Origin: Priapulus caudatus
Taxonomy: Eukaryota > Priapulida > Priapulimorpha > Priapulimorphida > Priapulidae
DNA length: 30,600 nt
NCBI RefSeq assembly: GCF_000485595.1
Contig: NW_014577103.1
Coordinates: forward strand, 644,646-675,245
Reading direction: 5' to 3'
The position numbers were made by a program, and so were the translations under genes. Shown in pieces: positions 1 to 21,343 of this stretch. A model generated the notes under the pieces. It searched no databases. It worked only from the letters and a program-made list of their open reading frames with translations, and was not told where the DNA came from. How positions within the stretch are numbered: position 1 is the stretch's first letter; each line of letters begins with the position of its first letter.

Positions 1-58
1 TTCGGAACTTGGCGACTGCGGAAGAAATTTACGAACCGGAAGATTCAGGCGAGTAATA
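1..58 (-). repeat. Partial duplicate of the EML exon 12 acceptor region
   Basis: Positions 1-58 repeat 2018-2078 with only a few indels and substitutions. They include the acceptor AG (17-16), the first 15 coding nt of exon 12 and about 40 bp of upstream intron; similarity ends abruptly at gagtaatac. Exon 12 starts in phase 1, whereas exon 13 ends in phase 2, so this copy cannot be spliced in frame after exon 13. Confidence 0.85.
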
Positions 59-96
59 CTGCTGTACGGCCGAAGGACGGATGTACGGTACAGCAG

Positions 97-226
97 ATAT
101 ATATATATATATATATATATATACTATCTTAAAGGTACGTTCCTCAATATAAACTTTATTTATGAATATTATTTAAATAATTATATATACACACACGCAC
201 ACGCATGCACGCGCGCGCACGCACGC

Positions 227-253
<27 letters not shown>
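97..253. repeat. (TA)n, (CA)n and (CATA)n microsatellites
   Basis: (TA)n lies at about 97-123. A CA/CGCA tract then CATA repeats occupies about 187-253. This lies in the intron downstream of EML exon 13. Confidence 0.85.
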
Positions 254-257
<4 letters not shown>

Positions 258-432
258 AACAAACAAAAACATTTTTTTAGGAAAGCTGTTATTATTATTG
301 TAATCAAGCAACTACTAGAAATAACACACTCTCACCAGTTACCCCTATTACGTTACTACTACAGATCTTACACAAACATCTGCGGGCGGGCGCCACCGGG
401 CATAAAACACGTGACGCCGGCGAGGTACTTAC

Positions 433-11674
<11,242 letters not shown>

Positions 11675-14188
11675 CTACAACAGAAACAATCACGAACTTA
11701 TAGAGAATTAAGAGAATTAGTATGATTTTATAGGTTTTATAACCTCGTAAATCTTCGTAAGGAACCACTATGTATTTTTCACATTCAATTAGCAAAGCTG
11801 TGCCAGTTTTTCAAAAAATAATGCCGCTCAATGATTGTGCAAGTAAACGTGGCCACGCTTTTACACTTTCCTTAGGTCCAACAATTTACTGTACATTAAA
11901 ATGATTTTCATATATTGCGTCAAAAATGGCGACATATTCCTCTTCTTCTTACTCAGGTTTTTATTTCGTTTTGCTATTTTAAATTATCCTTTTTATTCGA
12001 TTATTTGAATTTTCAATTAGTTTTTATTTTTATTTTTATTTTTGTTTACAATTTTCATCTGGTTTTCATTTCAGTTTTTATTCTGTTTTTATTTCGTTTT
12101 CATTTTATTCTAAATTCATTTAAACTGCTTAATCCATGTTTAACTTAAATGGAAATGAAATGAAATCTAAATAAAAATGTAAATAAGAGTGAAATAATTT
12201 AAAACGACAATATATAAAGGAATAATGTCAAAATCTAATGAATACTCAAGTAGCTATCTCGGACAAGCTGTAGATATTGCCAGGTTTAATAATAATACTG
12301 ATGTTTAATCCTACAAATCAGATTCAATAGGAATTACATTAGCTGTTAGGAAGCCTTGGAGGAGGCATCGTCTATGGAAACAGTGTATTGTGTAAAATCA
12401 AGATATCATCGCGCAGTGGTGATAAATAATGGCAACGATACAATATGTATTTCGTTCAACGTTACAATACCATACAACATTACATTATATGTTCACAAGG
12501 AGAACACATTGTCTCGTTCCGCTGAGATATTACATCTACATTACAAGAATAGTAGATTTTTGCGCATGCACTATATAATAGACCGCATACTACATTATGC
12601 GAAACTATGCGACGAATGCGTATATCTAAAACATATTTGTGAATTTATGTCTGTTTGTTTGTCTGTTCTCAATGCAAATCAATATGAAACACTCTAGAAA
12701 TGTCCAAAGACATTCAGTTGGGGTAAATTTTAATGCTGAATGTCATGGGCACATTGGATTTGACCTCCGAGGTCATCTAAGCAAAAAAAACACGAAAACG
12801 GGAAAAAATAAACGGGCCCCTGCAGCAACAGGATTCAAGTCAAAACAGTCTAAACAGGATTCAGCTTGCACGGACAGCTTTACTGTTACTAAAGATACAG
12901 TAGATCAATAAATAAATAGATAGATATATAGTTGGGGAGTAGTTGGGGAGATAGATATATAGTTTGGGAAGGAATAGTGCCCTCGCTACCGCTCGGGCAC
13001 TATACCCTCCCTCAGCAACACTATGAGAGCATAGTGCCCCCAACAACAGGCATTAATATATAAATAACCCGCGCTGAGGGGTTCTAAAAATCTGTGAATA
13101 ACTACACGGCACTAATATATAGCAGCAAAATTATTACGGGCTGGCTACCTGTAGCGAGCCACAGCCAGGTGTACGTATAATCACTGATATTGACATTACT
13201 GACGATTCATATATGTGTGTGCGTGTGCGTGCATGCGTGTGCGTGTTCGTGTGTGTGTACATATATATATATATATGCCTGCGTTTGGCAAAATCATTAC
13301 GGGCTGGCTATACGTGTATAATCACGGATATTGACATTACTGACGATTCACACACACACATATATATCTATATATATATAATATATATATAGTACTTGCG
13401 TTTGGCAACAAGTAAAATATTTAGAAGATTGCCTATCGCGCATTTAGCGCGTTTTTACATTGTTTATAAATTAAATACGGTCTATAGACTCACGATAACG
13501 CAAGAACTTTCACGAAATAGGCACATATGTACACACACAAATATCTCCTCAGCTCGTCATGATAAATATAGAGCATTTATACGTTTCGTATACAGCGTAC
13601 TTATATTTTTAACAAAAAACGCTCACCACTAAACGACAAATAGCCTAACTTGCAAACAGCATAAATATCCTAGCTATCACTAGGGGCATGTGACAAAACA
13701 GATTTATTTCACCATGTACTTCTAGTAAATCTAACGCTATTTGATAATTCTCATACGTAATTACGTACCATAATATACCATGTACGTGATTCGTACTACA
13801 TCTATTATAGCAGTGACAATAATAACTCACCGAGGCCTATATGTGATGATATTTCGCGCTGCCGTCTAGTTCCTACTCAATTCTTTGATTTGATTCTGCG
13901 GATCTAATGCTTTGAACCAGGAGCAAGACTGTAGATGACATGCACAACGTAACGCCATTCGTAGCACTGTATATGCGCCTGTTGTCAGCGCCACATAGCT
14001 AGCAGCCATACAAGTAGGCTTCACTTCCGTATCATATGGTCACAGGTTAGCATTATCGATCTGCCAGGTAAATCTATACAACAACGCTAGCTCCACCTGG
14101 AGCAGGAAACTACAAATATTGATCACCGTAAGCTAGCATCAAATAATGTTATATATTCCTATAGTAATTATATATTACTATTATAATA
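11675..14188. other. Region upstream of EML, including a candidate 5'UTR exon
   Basis: No convincing protein-coding exon is found. A strong minus-strand donor (CCTCG|GTGAGT, exon end 13831) with moderately GC-rich sequence above it (about 13832-14080) is a reasonable candidate for the EML promoter and non-coding first exon, since exon 1 begins with an acceptor. Around 12000-12120 is TTTTAT-rich simple sequence. 12974-13003 forms a small hairpin (ATAGTGCCC ... GGGCACTAT). No TATA box is identified. Confidence 0.4.
13126..13408. repeat. Imperfect tandem duplication, ~150-bp unit
   Basis: Copies at about 13126-13287 and 13288-13408 each read TTACGGGCTGGCTA, then ATATTGACATTACTGACGAT, then a variable TG/CA or TA microsatellite, then TTGCGTTTGGCAA-like sequence. 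The unit carries its own microsatellite. Confidence 0.8.
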
Positions 14189-14296
14189 TCAGGAGTAAGA
14201 TAATATAGAATGATATTATAGATGATATAGGATTATATAGGATGATAGGATGATAATATAGTAAGATAATATATTCCTATATTATCTTACTCCTGA
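14189..14296. mobile_element. MITE family copy 2
   Basis: A 108-bp element whose two ends read TCAGGAGTAAGATAATATAG inwards, 20 of 20 identical. It is flanked by an exact 5-bp duplication TAATA (14184-14188 and 14297-14301). The interior is AT-rich and itself palindromic near the right end. Confidence 0.75.
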
Positions 14297-14327
14297 TAAT
14301 ATCACGAGCATAGAGTGAGAGGAAGAG

Positions 14328-14329
14328 AT

Positions 14330-14380
<51 letters not shown>

Positions 14381-14452
14381 AACGAGAGAAAAGGAGAGAG
14401 AGGAGAGAGAGAGAGAAACGAGAGAAAAAGATATTAAGAGAAAGAGAAGAGA

Positions 14453-14518
<66 letters not shown>

Positions 14519-14520
14519 AA
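14328..14520. repeat. (GA)n microsatellite
   Basis: About 190 bp of (GA)n with GAAAAG/GAAACG interruptions, immediately after MITE copy 2 and before the minisatellite. Confidence 0.95.
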
Positions 14521-14527
14521 GGGAAGA

Positions 14528-15245
14528 TACACACACGCACCGCTCGCTGGCACGCACGCACACGCTCGCTGGCACGCACGCATACGCTTATTGCCACACA
14601 CACACACGCACGCGCTCGCTGCCACGCACGCACACGCTCGCTGGCACGCACGCACGCGCTCGCTGGCACGCACGCACACGCTCACTGGCACGCACGCACA
14701 CGTTCGCTGGCACGCACGCACACGTACGCTCGCTGGGACGTACGCACACGCTGGCACGCACACACACGGTTATTGCCACACACGCACGCGCTCGCTGCCA
14801 CGCACGCACGCGCTCGCTGCCACGCACGCACACGCTCGCTGGCACGCACGCACGCGCTCGCTGGCACGCACGCACACGTTCACTGGTACGCACGCACACG
14901 CTTGCTGGCACGCATGCACACGTTCGCTGGCACGCACGCATACGTTCGCTGGCACGCACGCACACGCTCGCTGGCCCGTACGCACACGCTGGCACGCACG
15001 CACACGCTTATTGCCACACACGCACGCGCTCACTGGGACGCACGCACGCGCACGCACACGCTCGCTGGCACGTACGCACACGCTCGCTGGCACGTACGCA
15101 CACGCTCGCTGCCACGCACGCGCACGCTCGCTGCCACGCACTCACTCGCTCGCTGGCACGCACACACACGCTCGCTGGCACGCACACACACGCACGCTGG
15201 CGCTCACGTACACGCACGCTGGCGCGCGCGCCCGCGCTCGCTTGA
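14528..15245. repeat. 22-bp minisatellite array
   Basis: Roughly 30 copies of a 22-bp unit starting CGCTCGCTGGCACGCACG, with variants (GCTGCC, GCTCAC, GTTCGC) and shorter TTATTGCCACACA units. The repeated pattern lets open frames run through (309 codons at 14591-15520 on plus; several on minus). Their composition (Thr/His/Ala/Arg or Cys/Val/Arg) is simply the translated repeat. They are not genes. Confidence 0.93.
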
Positions 15246-15279
15246 ACGCACGCACTCTCTCTTTCTCACGCACACATCA

Positions 15280-15451
15280 CACGCGCGCACGCGTACACAC
15301 TTACACACACATGCACGCACACACACGCGCACGCACGCACACAACACACACTCGCGCACGTGCACGCACGCACACAACACACACTCGCGCACGTGCACGC
15401 ATGCACACAACACACACTCGCGCACATGCACGCACGCACACAACACACACT
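15280..15451. repeat. 33-bp satellite, about four copies, with flanking CA repeats
   Basis: From about 15330, four head-to-tail units share CACACAACACACACTCGCGC, with GTG/ATG variants at the unit end. CA/CGCA simple sequence precedes them. Confidence 0.9.
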
Positions 15452-15742
15452 GACCTGATGTTGACTTCCACCAATAATTCATTTGACAGTGCACTCGTGA
15501 AAACGATTCATTATATTTGATAAAAGGTATAGATAAAATAATGTGAATTACATTATACGACTTGTGTTTTTATACAGGTACGTTTATAAGCTATAATATA
15601 TATAATATATATATATATATATATAAGCCATATCTCGTTTAGAAGCCAGGCAAGATTTTTTATTTACATTTTGAATCTCGTCAAACATTAAATTTAACAG
15701 AAATTTATAATAACAGATGTATAGGGAGTGTCTAGTGCTTCA

Positions 15743-15748
15743 TTTATT
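15743..15748 (-). terminator. UBE2U: Poly(A) signal of the UBE2U-like gene
   Basis: AATAAA on the minus strand (TTTATT on plus), about 30 nt after the TAG stop at 15782-15780. Cleavage would fall near 15720-15730. Confidence 0.65.
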
Positions 15749-15779
15749 GTTTTTGTTTTTTTTTGCGGCAGGGCAGATC

Positions 15780-15837
15780 CTATGGCTGCTTCGTTGTAAT
15801 ATTGGGAAACTTTCCATACAGCAGTTGGCCGCACACA
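15780..15837 (-). CDS. UBE2U: UBE2U-like exon 8 (terminal, predicted)
   Basis: After a strong acceptor (gttttttattgtag) it reads VCGQLLYGKFPNITTKQP then TAG, followed at once by AATAAA. The acceptor, in-phase stop and poly(A) signal together make a coherent last exon. Confidence 0.58.
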
Positions 15838-18800
15838 CTACAATAAAAAACGTTCTGTTATTGATTACACGTATGTTGATGATTTTTTCAGAGATAGTTG
15901 CCATGCACAGCTCATGTCAACTGATTTCATTGTATCTTGGATTATAAATGATTCACTTTGCACCTGAATTACTATTCTCAACCTATTATTATTATACACA
16001 CGACAATATAGTGATATTTGCCTCTTCTAGAGATACGTTGCTGTTAACGACTTTTTTTTAAACTTTTGTGGAGTCAGAAATATCTCCCTTCACGCTAACC
16101 CTAACCCTAACCCTAACCCTAACACTAACAAACGCACTAACCCTAATCCTAACCCTATCTCTAACCCTAACCCTAGGGTTACGGTTACGGTGTATGACTT
16201 TACAACCAAATAATGACCAGTTACTATCGTTAGTTTATATGTATGCTGAATCATCTGTGATAATGCGAGCCGTACCCATCAGTCCCCGCGGTCCTTTACT
16301 CGTCTTTGGCTCAACATTTTAGTGCATTAGTTTCAGTTTTTTTACAGCATTACCGCAATATTTATTATATCTTTTAAATCTGTTTGAAAATGTAACAGAC
16401 AATCACAAATCAAAACTATTAATATATGTGTTACAAATATTTTGTTACGCGTCGGTTTCCTTCGTTTTTAATAAATTATTCACAATATTTGCCTTAATGC
16501 CTAACTGACGAATGAACATGGTCATGTACTAATTGTGTATACTTACTTCTGCAAGCTCGTCTCTGTTGGATTTGCTTGATTTTTCTTATCTGTGTGAAAT
16601 AAAGGCAATTTTATAATCATGACAAGTTCTCTGCCACTTTTTTTTTGAAGAAGATTTGAGCTTGTTTGACAAACCAACAACTGGCGACTTATAAAGCTAA
16701 AATTCAACTGTAATAGGAAGAATTAACATTGTACCGATTCTAGAAACAAATAAGTAGTTCTTAATGCCCGAGTTCTTAATCTCTCAAGATGACTTTATAG
16801 TGGGTTATATTACTATGGATCGCCAGTAACTGCCCACTAGACGTTGAATATACAACTGACACATTCGAAGGTAACGGGACGCTGCTCGTGTCACCGAGCT
16901 ATGCCACTAGATGTCTCTTGGCCAAGGCCAGCTTAAGGGTCAAGGATTATTATGCACTGCTCTACATGGAAGCATATTGCGTGAGTTTATTCCCGGTTGG
17001 TCTACTCCCGCTCCCATTTCGCCTACGGCAAAATTCCCAATTCACCTACAGCAAAATTCCCAGTTGGCCTACTCCCAATTCGTCTATGCTCAAAATCTAC
17101 CCCATTTCCATTTCGTCTACGATCGGTTTGTTCACTAAATAATCATTTATAAATAATAAAATATGGTTTTGATTGGCAGGAACCAGAAGAAAACATAGGT
17201 ACAAATAATTAGAACACAACTTGACAAAAATATAAAATACAGTAGCATAAAAATGAAACAATGGGAGTAGGCGAAATATGAATATTGCCGATTCTAAGAG
17301 TAGACGAAATGGGCGTAGACGAAATGGGAGTAGGCGAAATAGGTGTAGGCAAAATGGGAGTAGGCCAACTGGGATGTTACCGTTTCGTGTCACCTGTGCG
17401 GTCGGTGCATGAAGCAGTGCCGACGCGCTGCCATACTGCTTGGTACTCCTCAAAGGAGAGCTTGCGCGGGCGCGATGGTACACTGGATTGCTCGATGACG
17501 TCACGGTTCTTGCTGCCTCCGCTGCAATCCTTACACAACTGCATGTCAGATACTCCAGCTATGACAAAGTAAACATTAACGTGGGTGTAATAAGGGTTGC
17601 CGCAAAGATTCCTCCAACTTTTGACTTTATAGGTTTCCATCGAGCGTTTAAGTCTCAGCAAGAGTTCTTTCTAGCCCACCATAGCCCATCAATTGTAGTT
17701 ACATTGCAAATGCAAGGTCAGCCGAACACTGACTGATAGAGGTACCTTGGAATCTGATAGTCTCTAGTACACAGTCCAACACGGCCTGTCTGTACGCACG
17801 CGGTGAGGACAGGAGAAGGTTAGCTGCTTGGAGATTCACAGCTTCTTCTGGGTCAGGGTGCGAGAGCAGCTCCTATAAAGTTTCATACCAGATGTCAGTC
17901 TCTAATACTTTTCCCACGATTACTTATCCTAGTAGGTACATCTTTTTCTTTGGACCTTTGCCAAACATTCACGGATTTTTATCAAGGTAATTAATTCAGT
18001 GATCAAACTTTACCGCGAGCGTAGCTAACAATATTATTGATACTGGGACTCGATCCTGTGACTTCATTACGACAAGTGTATACAGCGTAGGGTTGTTGTA
18101 TTTCCCAGAACTTCCCTCTTTTTAGTTGAAAGCATGAAATTCAGCATGCTTTACAAGAAGTAGAGGTTACAGTGAAACGGTGACTATATAATCGGTATTA
18201 TAAAACAATAACGCGCCAGGGCCGTAGGCTGAGCAAATTCCTAGTGGAGGGGGCAGTGGCAGATCCAGGATTTCAAGGAGGGGGTAAGAAACAGGTGGGG
18301 GTCTGGGGACTAAAATTTTGAAAATGTAGATAGCAGGAGATTGTATTTGAGGCACTTTTGAGTACATGTACAGCCTTCATTCAGACTACGACAATTCTCT
18401 TTTAGTAGAACAATTTATTTTTTTAATTATCTATTTAATTTTTTTAATCTAGGGGTGCAGTAGCTTCTTTGCCCCCCCCCTGCAGGCTATACGGCTCTGC
18501 GCGTTCAGCACGGTTCAGCAAATACATTCTGCCTTGGCTTAGAATGTTCTGTGCAGATGTACCTGCAAATGTATCAAGATGTACAGTGCTGTGCAATTGT
18601 GAGACCAATGCTCCTTCTCCAAGCACCGCAAGCAGGGCTGACCAGTCTTTGCATCCACTAGGAATCAGTTAAAATATTGTAATGATAACTGTAAAGTTTG
18701 AATGCATCTATAATAATTTCTGAAAATTTCCATTTTAAACATTTTAGAATGATCTGCTAACTGAGCTTACAAGAATTTAAATACATGTATTGACTTGATA

Positions 18801-21306
18801 TGATCTTCAGAACATTTTACGATGATGGCAGTCTAAATGAAAAGCTGTAGTCTATTACAAAATACACAAAAATTAACCCTCAAATATACATATTCCAATA
18901 ATTGGTTAGTTCTTTTCAAAATAAGTTAACTTAAGATTCTGGGTTATGATAATTGAAGCAATGATTAATATAAAAAAATTATTGATATATATATATATAC
19001 AGTGTTTCCCCTGCATTGACACGAGCAAGGCGGCCGCCTCGCTCAAATCTCGCCCGCCACGCAAAAATTTATCCAAAAACACTGCCTCTCTGACGAAAAT
19101 CACTGTTCTTCCATCAATAAACTACACTTTATTGACAGCGTTCGAAATTAGTGCTGACCCGGAGGCCCGAGGCCACCCAAATATTTGCTTTGGCCACCAT
19201 CTCTACAAAACTGCCGGTCCTCCTGACCGGCACTTTTTCCCCTCATATTACGCTGAAATACTACGGTTATCTTAACGGCAGTTTAGACAGACTTTTAAAC
19301 GGGAGCACATTCTAATACGCTCCGTTCCAGAGCGTAGACGGGATATCCAAACCATCTAGAGCCGAGGGCATGAACTCCCTCAGCGCATGATTCGCCACAC
19401 GAACAAAACCTCGTGACAGTCTAAGAAATCTATTGCGGTCCGTAGCGTAGCCCCGTGTTTTTATGACCGCATAACAATAAGTTCATGTGTCGCAGGGGTT
19501 ATCGTGGGGAGTGAGGGCACGACCAGTGACACCTAACACGCACGTAATCAAAGCTGTTAACTGAATTCGGCACTTTTCTTTACGTAGAAAGTCGACTATT
19601 TTTATCCAGTTAGATATCTAGAAGCAATGTAAAGTGTATATAATTATACTTCAAGATTCTAGGCACTTGTAACTTTGTGGATATGCGGCATATGCATGAG
19701 GGTGCGCGTACAGAGGACTGGGAAAGAGAAAAACGAAAGTAAAACCTTTCCCAGCAGCTTGTTTGTTCCTTTTGACAACTTGAAAAAGTGATTCAAGAGT
19801 CTCATGTGTTCAGAATAGTTTAGAATGCACCCAATTGCACCTTTTTTTCCGGGGAAACATGCCCCCGGACCCCCCTAGCATGTTGGATTGCGCAACCACC
19901 AAAAAAAATCTTGCCGCCTCGCTGACCTTTCTGGCCAGGGGAAACACTGTATATATGAAATGATGACATGATATTGATTACTAAAAATCAATAACAATAC
20001 AAAAACATAATTCAGTCAGTTTTTGTCAAAGTTGTCAATATGAGCAAATTTTACGTCACCAATTTTGACAAAAGATACCTACCATTTGGATGAAAAGGAA
20101 TGGTAACAAACTTGACCTCCGGTGGGCAGTTATTGTAATCATGACCAAATTTCAACTTGACTTCAAACTTGCCCCCTGAAGATAGTACGTGAATCATTAA
20201 GGTATCATTTGCTAGAACTTTTCCCAAGTTTAACGTGTTTTAAAAACTACACAAGTAGGCCCATCATGTTTGCAGCGTATTGATGGCAATACATTGTGTT
20301 ATTAGTGATTCCATTGATTGTGTTATAACTGATTCCATAGTTTGTGCTGAATCCAGTTGGTGAGATTGAGGCAATGTGAGTGTGAGGCAATGAGGCAGTG
20401 GTGAGACTTATGGGGCAGAGCTTTTTTGCTGTAGGTAACTTTCTTCTCTTAGCAACCAAGTTAGGGACTCACTGTAGTTAATTTAAATGCTCCTACACAC
20501 TGCTGCATAACATGTGGCGGCATTGTGGCCACTATGTATGTTTATAAGATCTGCTCGGTTATTTTTGAGCAAAGCAATGTCATTTAGTTGAATTAGGTTC
20601 ATCTTTGTTGTGCCCAAAAATATCCTATTCAAATTCCACAATTTTATACAATTGTATCTGCACATCTCACAATTCTTGTTGATACCAGTCTCAATAACGA
20701 CGTTAGAATCAATATAACAGCAACTAAAATGTCACAATTTATTATTTGTTAAAACATTTACTCTACAATTTTCAGATACCTTCAACAGTAAAATGAATAT
20801 TATTCTATGAACGTTCATTTGTCTCAAATTTTCTGTTATTTAAATGAGACATTGCATAGAATTATTTTCTAGAAAATTGGCTAAGAACCTTCCCATGGAG
20901 TGTCTTTCAATCCGGTAATTGTGCCAGTCCATTCAAAAATATTATCTTTGGCATATTCAAATGCTCCAATTCCCTACATTAACCAAATAGAAGTTCATAA
21001 TGCACATTTAATATACCATAATTATTTGGAGTACCAGGTACCACACAAGATCTTCTATGTGGTGCATATCTTCATAGTTCCAACATTTTTTATCTGTATT
21101 TTTTGTTTTATATAAAATTCATAAAGCAAACAAAAAGTTATAGTAAATTACATGTACTGGTAGACAAAGATTCATTCCAACTGATCGGTACATGAATATT
21201 ATGAATTCGTAGTTTCAGGATGGCAATACTTTCCACATACACTGATTTTCAGCTGCTGAACTTCGACATATTCCTTCTTAATTAGCACCTGTGTCCTTGA
21301 CAGCAT
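15780..21306 (-). CDS. UBE2U: UBE2U-like ubiquitin-conjugating enzyme E2 (8 exons, complete)
   Basis: Coding exons, in transcription order: 21306-21241, 20973-20889, 20175-20083, 18657-18563, 17872-17746, 17516-17394, 16589-16547, 15837-15780. They sum to 690 nt (229 aa plus stop) with consistent phases and GT-AG sites. E2 enzymes carry ubiquitin as a thioester on a catalytic Cys. The UBC fold is visible: FEWTGTITGLKDTPWEGGKF (beta meander), CPPEVKFVTIPFHPN with the HPN motif at residues 79-81, and TGQPC with the active-site Cys at residue 90. EEAVNLQAANLLLSSPRAYR is the C-terminal helix region. The sequence VKFxTIPFHPNVDxxTGQPC and the later SFEEYQAVWQRV match UBE2U specifically, including its extension after the UBC domain. 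Oddities: the stretch after Cys90 is LRCLEKEHW rather than the usual acidic IDFLD. The last two exons are inferred mainly from splice signals. Confidence 0.84.
16095..16190. repeat. Interstitial telomere-type repeat 1
   Basis: About 13 CCCTAA units, some degenerate (ACACTAACAAACGC, CTATCT), end at CCCTAGGGTTACGGTTACGG, where the array flips to the GGGTTA orientation for two imperfect units. Located in the UBE2U-like intron between exons 7 and 8. Confidence 0.93.
16547..16589 (-). CDS. UBE2U: UBE2U-like exon 7 (micro-exon, predicted)
   Basis: 43 nt bounded by a strong acceptor (tttatttcacacag) and a consensus donor (GTAAGTAT). In phase it reads DKKNQANPTETSLQ. No homology is visible; support comes from splice signals and phase only. 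Confidence 0.55.
17001..17373. mobile_element. Foldback element made of 15-bp units in opposite orientations
   Basis: The right part (about 17261-17373) is a run of variants of GGGAGTAGGCGAAAT. The left part (about 17001-17120) holds the same unit inverted (ATTTCGCCTACTCCC-like), so the two halves pair as an imperfect inverted repeat. Outer ends are TCCCGGTTGGTCTACTCCC and its counterpart GGAGTAGGCCAACTGGGA. The centre (about 17121-17260) is AT-rich. It lies just 3' of UBE2U-like exon 6. Confidence 0.75.
17394..17516 (-). CDS. UBE2U: UBE2U-like exon 6 (post-UBC extension)
   Basis: Reads SKNRDVIEQSSVPSRPRKLS, then FEEYQAVWQRVGTASCTDRT. The FxxYQxxWxRxxT block aligns with the human UBE2U extension. 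The phase requires the second of two acceptors (AG ending at 17517); the upstream AG at 17522 would shift the frame. Confidence 0.75.
17746..17872 (-). CDS. UBE2U: UBE2U-like exon 5
   Basis: 42 codons plus 1 nt: ELLSHPDPEEAVNLQAANLL, then LSSPRAYRQAVLDCVLETIR. Matches the C-terminal helices of E2 enzymes ('NP...PVN.EAA.....'). Acceptor tttatag, donor GTACCT. Confidence 0.88.
18217..18499. mobile_element. Small non-autonomous DNA transposon candidate
   Basis: The left end CAGGGCCGTAGGCTGAG and the right end GGCTATACGGCTCTG form short imperfect terminal inverted repeats (CAGRGCCGTA). The 283-bp interior has a G-rich stretch with CAGTGGCAGATCCAGGATTT, itself a transposon-terminus-like string, and a C9 run. 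Flanking CGCG is too short to call a target duplication. In the intron between UBE2U-like exons 4 and 5. Confidence 0.5.
18563..18657 (-). CDS. UBE2U: UBE2U-like exon 4 with active-site cysteine
   Basis: The split Val codon leads to DAKTGQPCLRCLEKEHWSHN, then CTALYILIHLQ. The residues aligned with the conserved 'W....TL..IL..LQ' support the frame. The plus-strand ORF over the same bases is a shadow. Donor is CAG|GTACAT. Confidence 0.85.
19000..19949. mobile_element. hAT-like non-autonomous DNA transposon, 950 bp
   Basis: Terminal inverted repeats are CAGTGTTTCCCCTGC at the left and CCAGGGGAAACACTG at the right. Flanks are TATATATA and TATATATG, consistent with an 8-bp target duplication but inside TA-rich DNA. 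Both subterminal regions contain GCCGCCTCGCT. No transposase frame is visible. Located in the intron between UBE2U-like exons 3 and 4. Confidence 0.75.
20083..20175 (-). CDS. UBE2U: UBE2U-like exon 3 with HPN motif
   Basis: The split Gly codon leads to GKFEVKLKFGHDYNNCPPEV, then KFVTIPFHPN. The VTIPFHPN octet is nearly unique to UBE2U. Acceptor tatcttcag, donor GTAGGT. Confidence 0.9.
20176..20888. other. UBE2U-like intron 2, nothing recognisable
   Basis: 713 bp AT-rich. The repeated phrase TTGTGTTATxxxTGATTCCAT appears twice around 20293-20340; nothing else of note. Confidence 0.5.
20889..20973 (-). CDS. UBE2U: UBE2U-like exon 2
   Basis: 28 codons plus 1 nt: GIGAFEYAKDNIFEWTGTIT then GLKDTPWE. 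Corresponds to strands beta1-beta2 of the UBC fold. Acceptor aatgtag, donor GTTCTT (weak). Confidence 0.83.
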
Positions 21307-21343
21307 TTTTGTCGTTGTGCGCGTATTTCCTTCCTAAAAAGAG
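21241..21343 (-). CDS. UBE2U: UBE2U-like exon 1
   Basis: Coding 21306-21241 (22 codons) starts MLSRTQVLIKKEYVEVQQLK, the N-terminal helix of an E2. The donor GTATGT leaves phase 0. An acceptor-like tctttttag just above 21343 suggests a spliced 5'UTR. Confidence 0.72.

Noticed and set aside
11915-12148. Phe-rich 77-codon ORF resembling a membrane protein
   Set aside because: It is TTTTAT simple sequence; the hydrophobicity is a by-product of T richness.
12356-12911. 113- and 90-codon overlapping plus-strand ORFs upstream of EML
   Set aside because: Two frames over the same AT-rich DNA, no recognisable motif and no splice context; chance ORFs are expected at this length.
14591-15520. 309-codon plus-strand ORF, the longest in the window, and overlapping minus-strand ORFs
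   Set aside because: They are the translated 22-bp and 33-bp satellites. The composition is almost only His, Thr, Ala and Arg (or Cys/Val/Arg), with no start context or splice structure.
16888-17142. Plus-strand ORFs over 16888-17142
   Set aside because: They run into the 15-bp-unit repeat; no homology, and the second half is translated repeat.
18469-18672. 67-codon plus-strand ORF
   Set aside because: Antisense shadow of UBE2U-like exon 4, where the minus strand carries the TGQPC active-site motif in phase.
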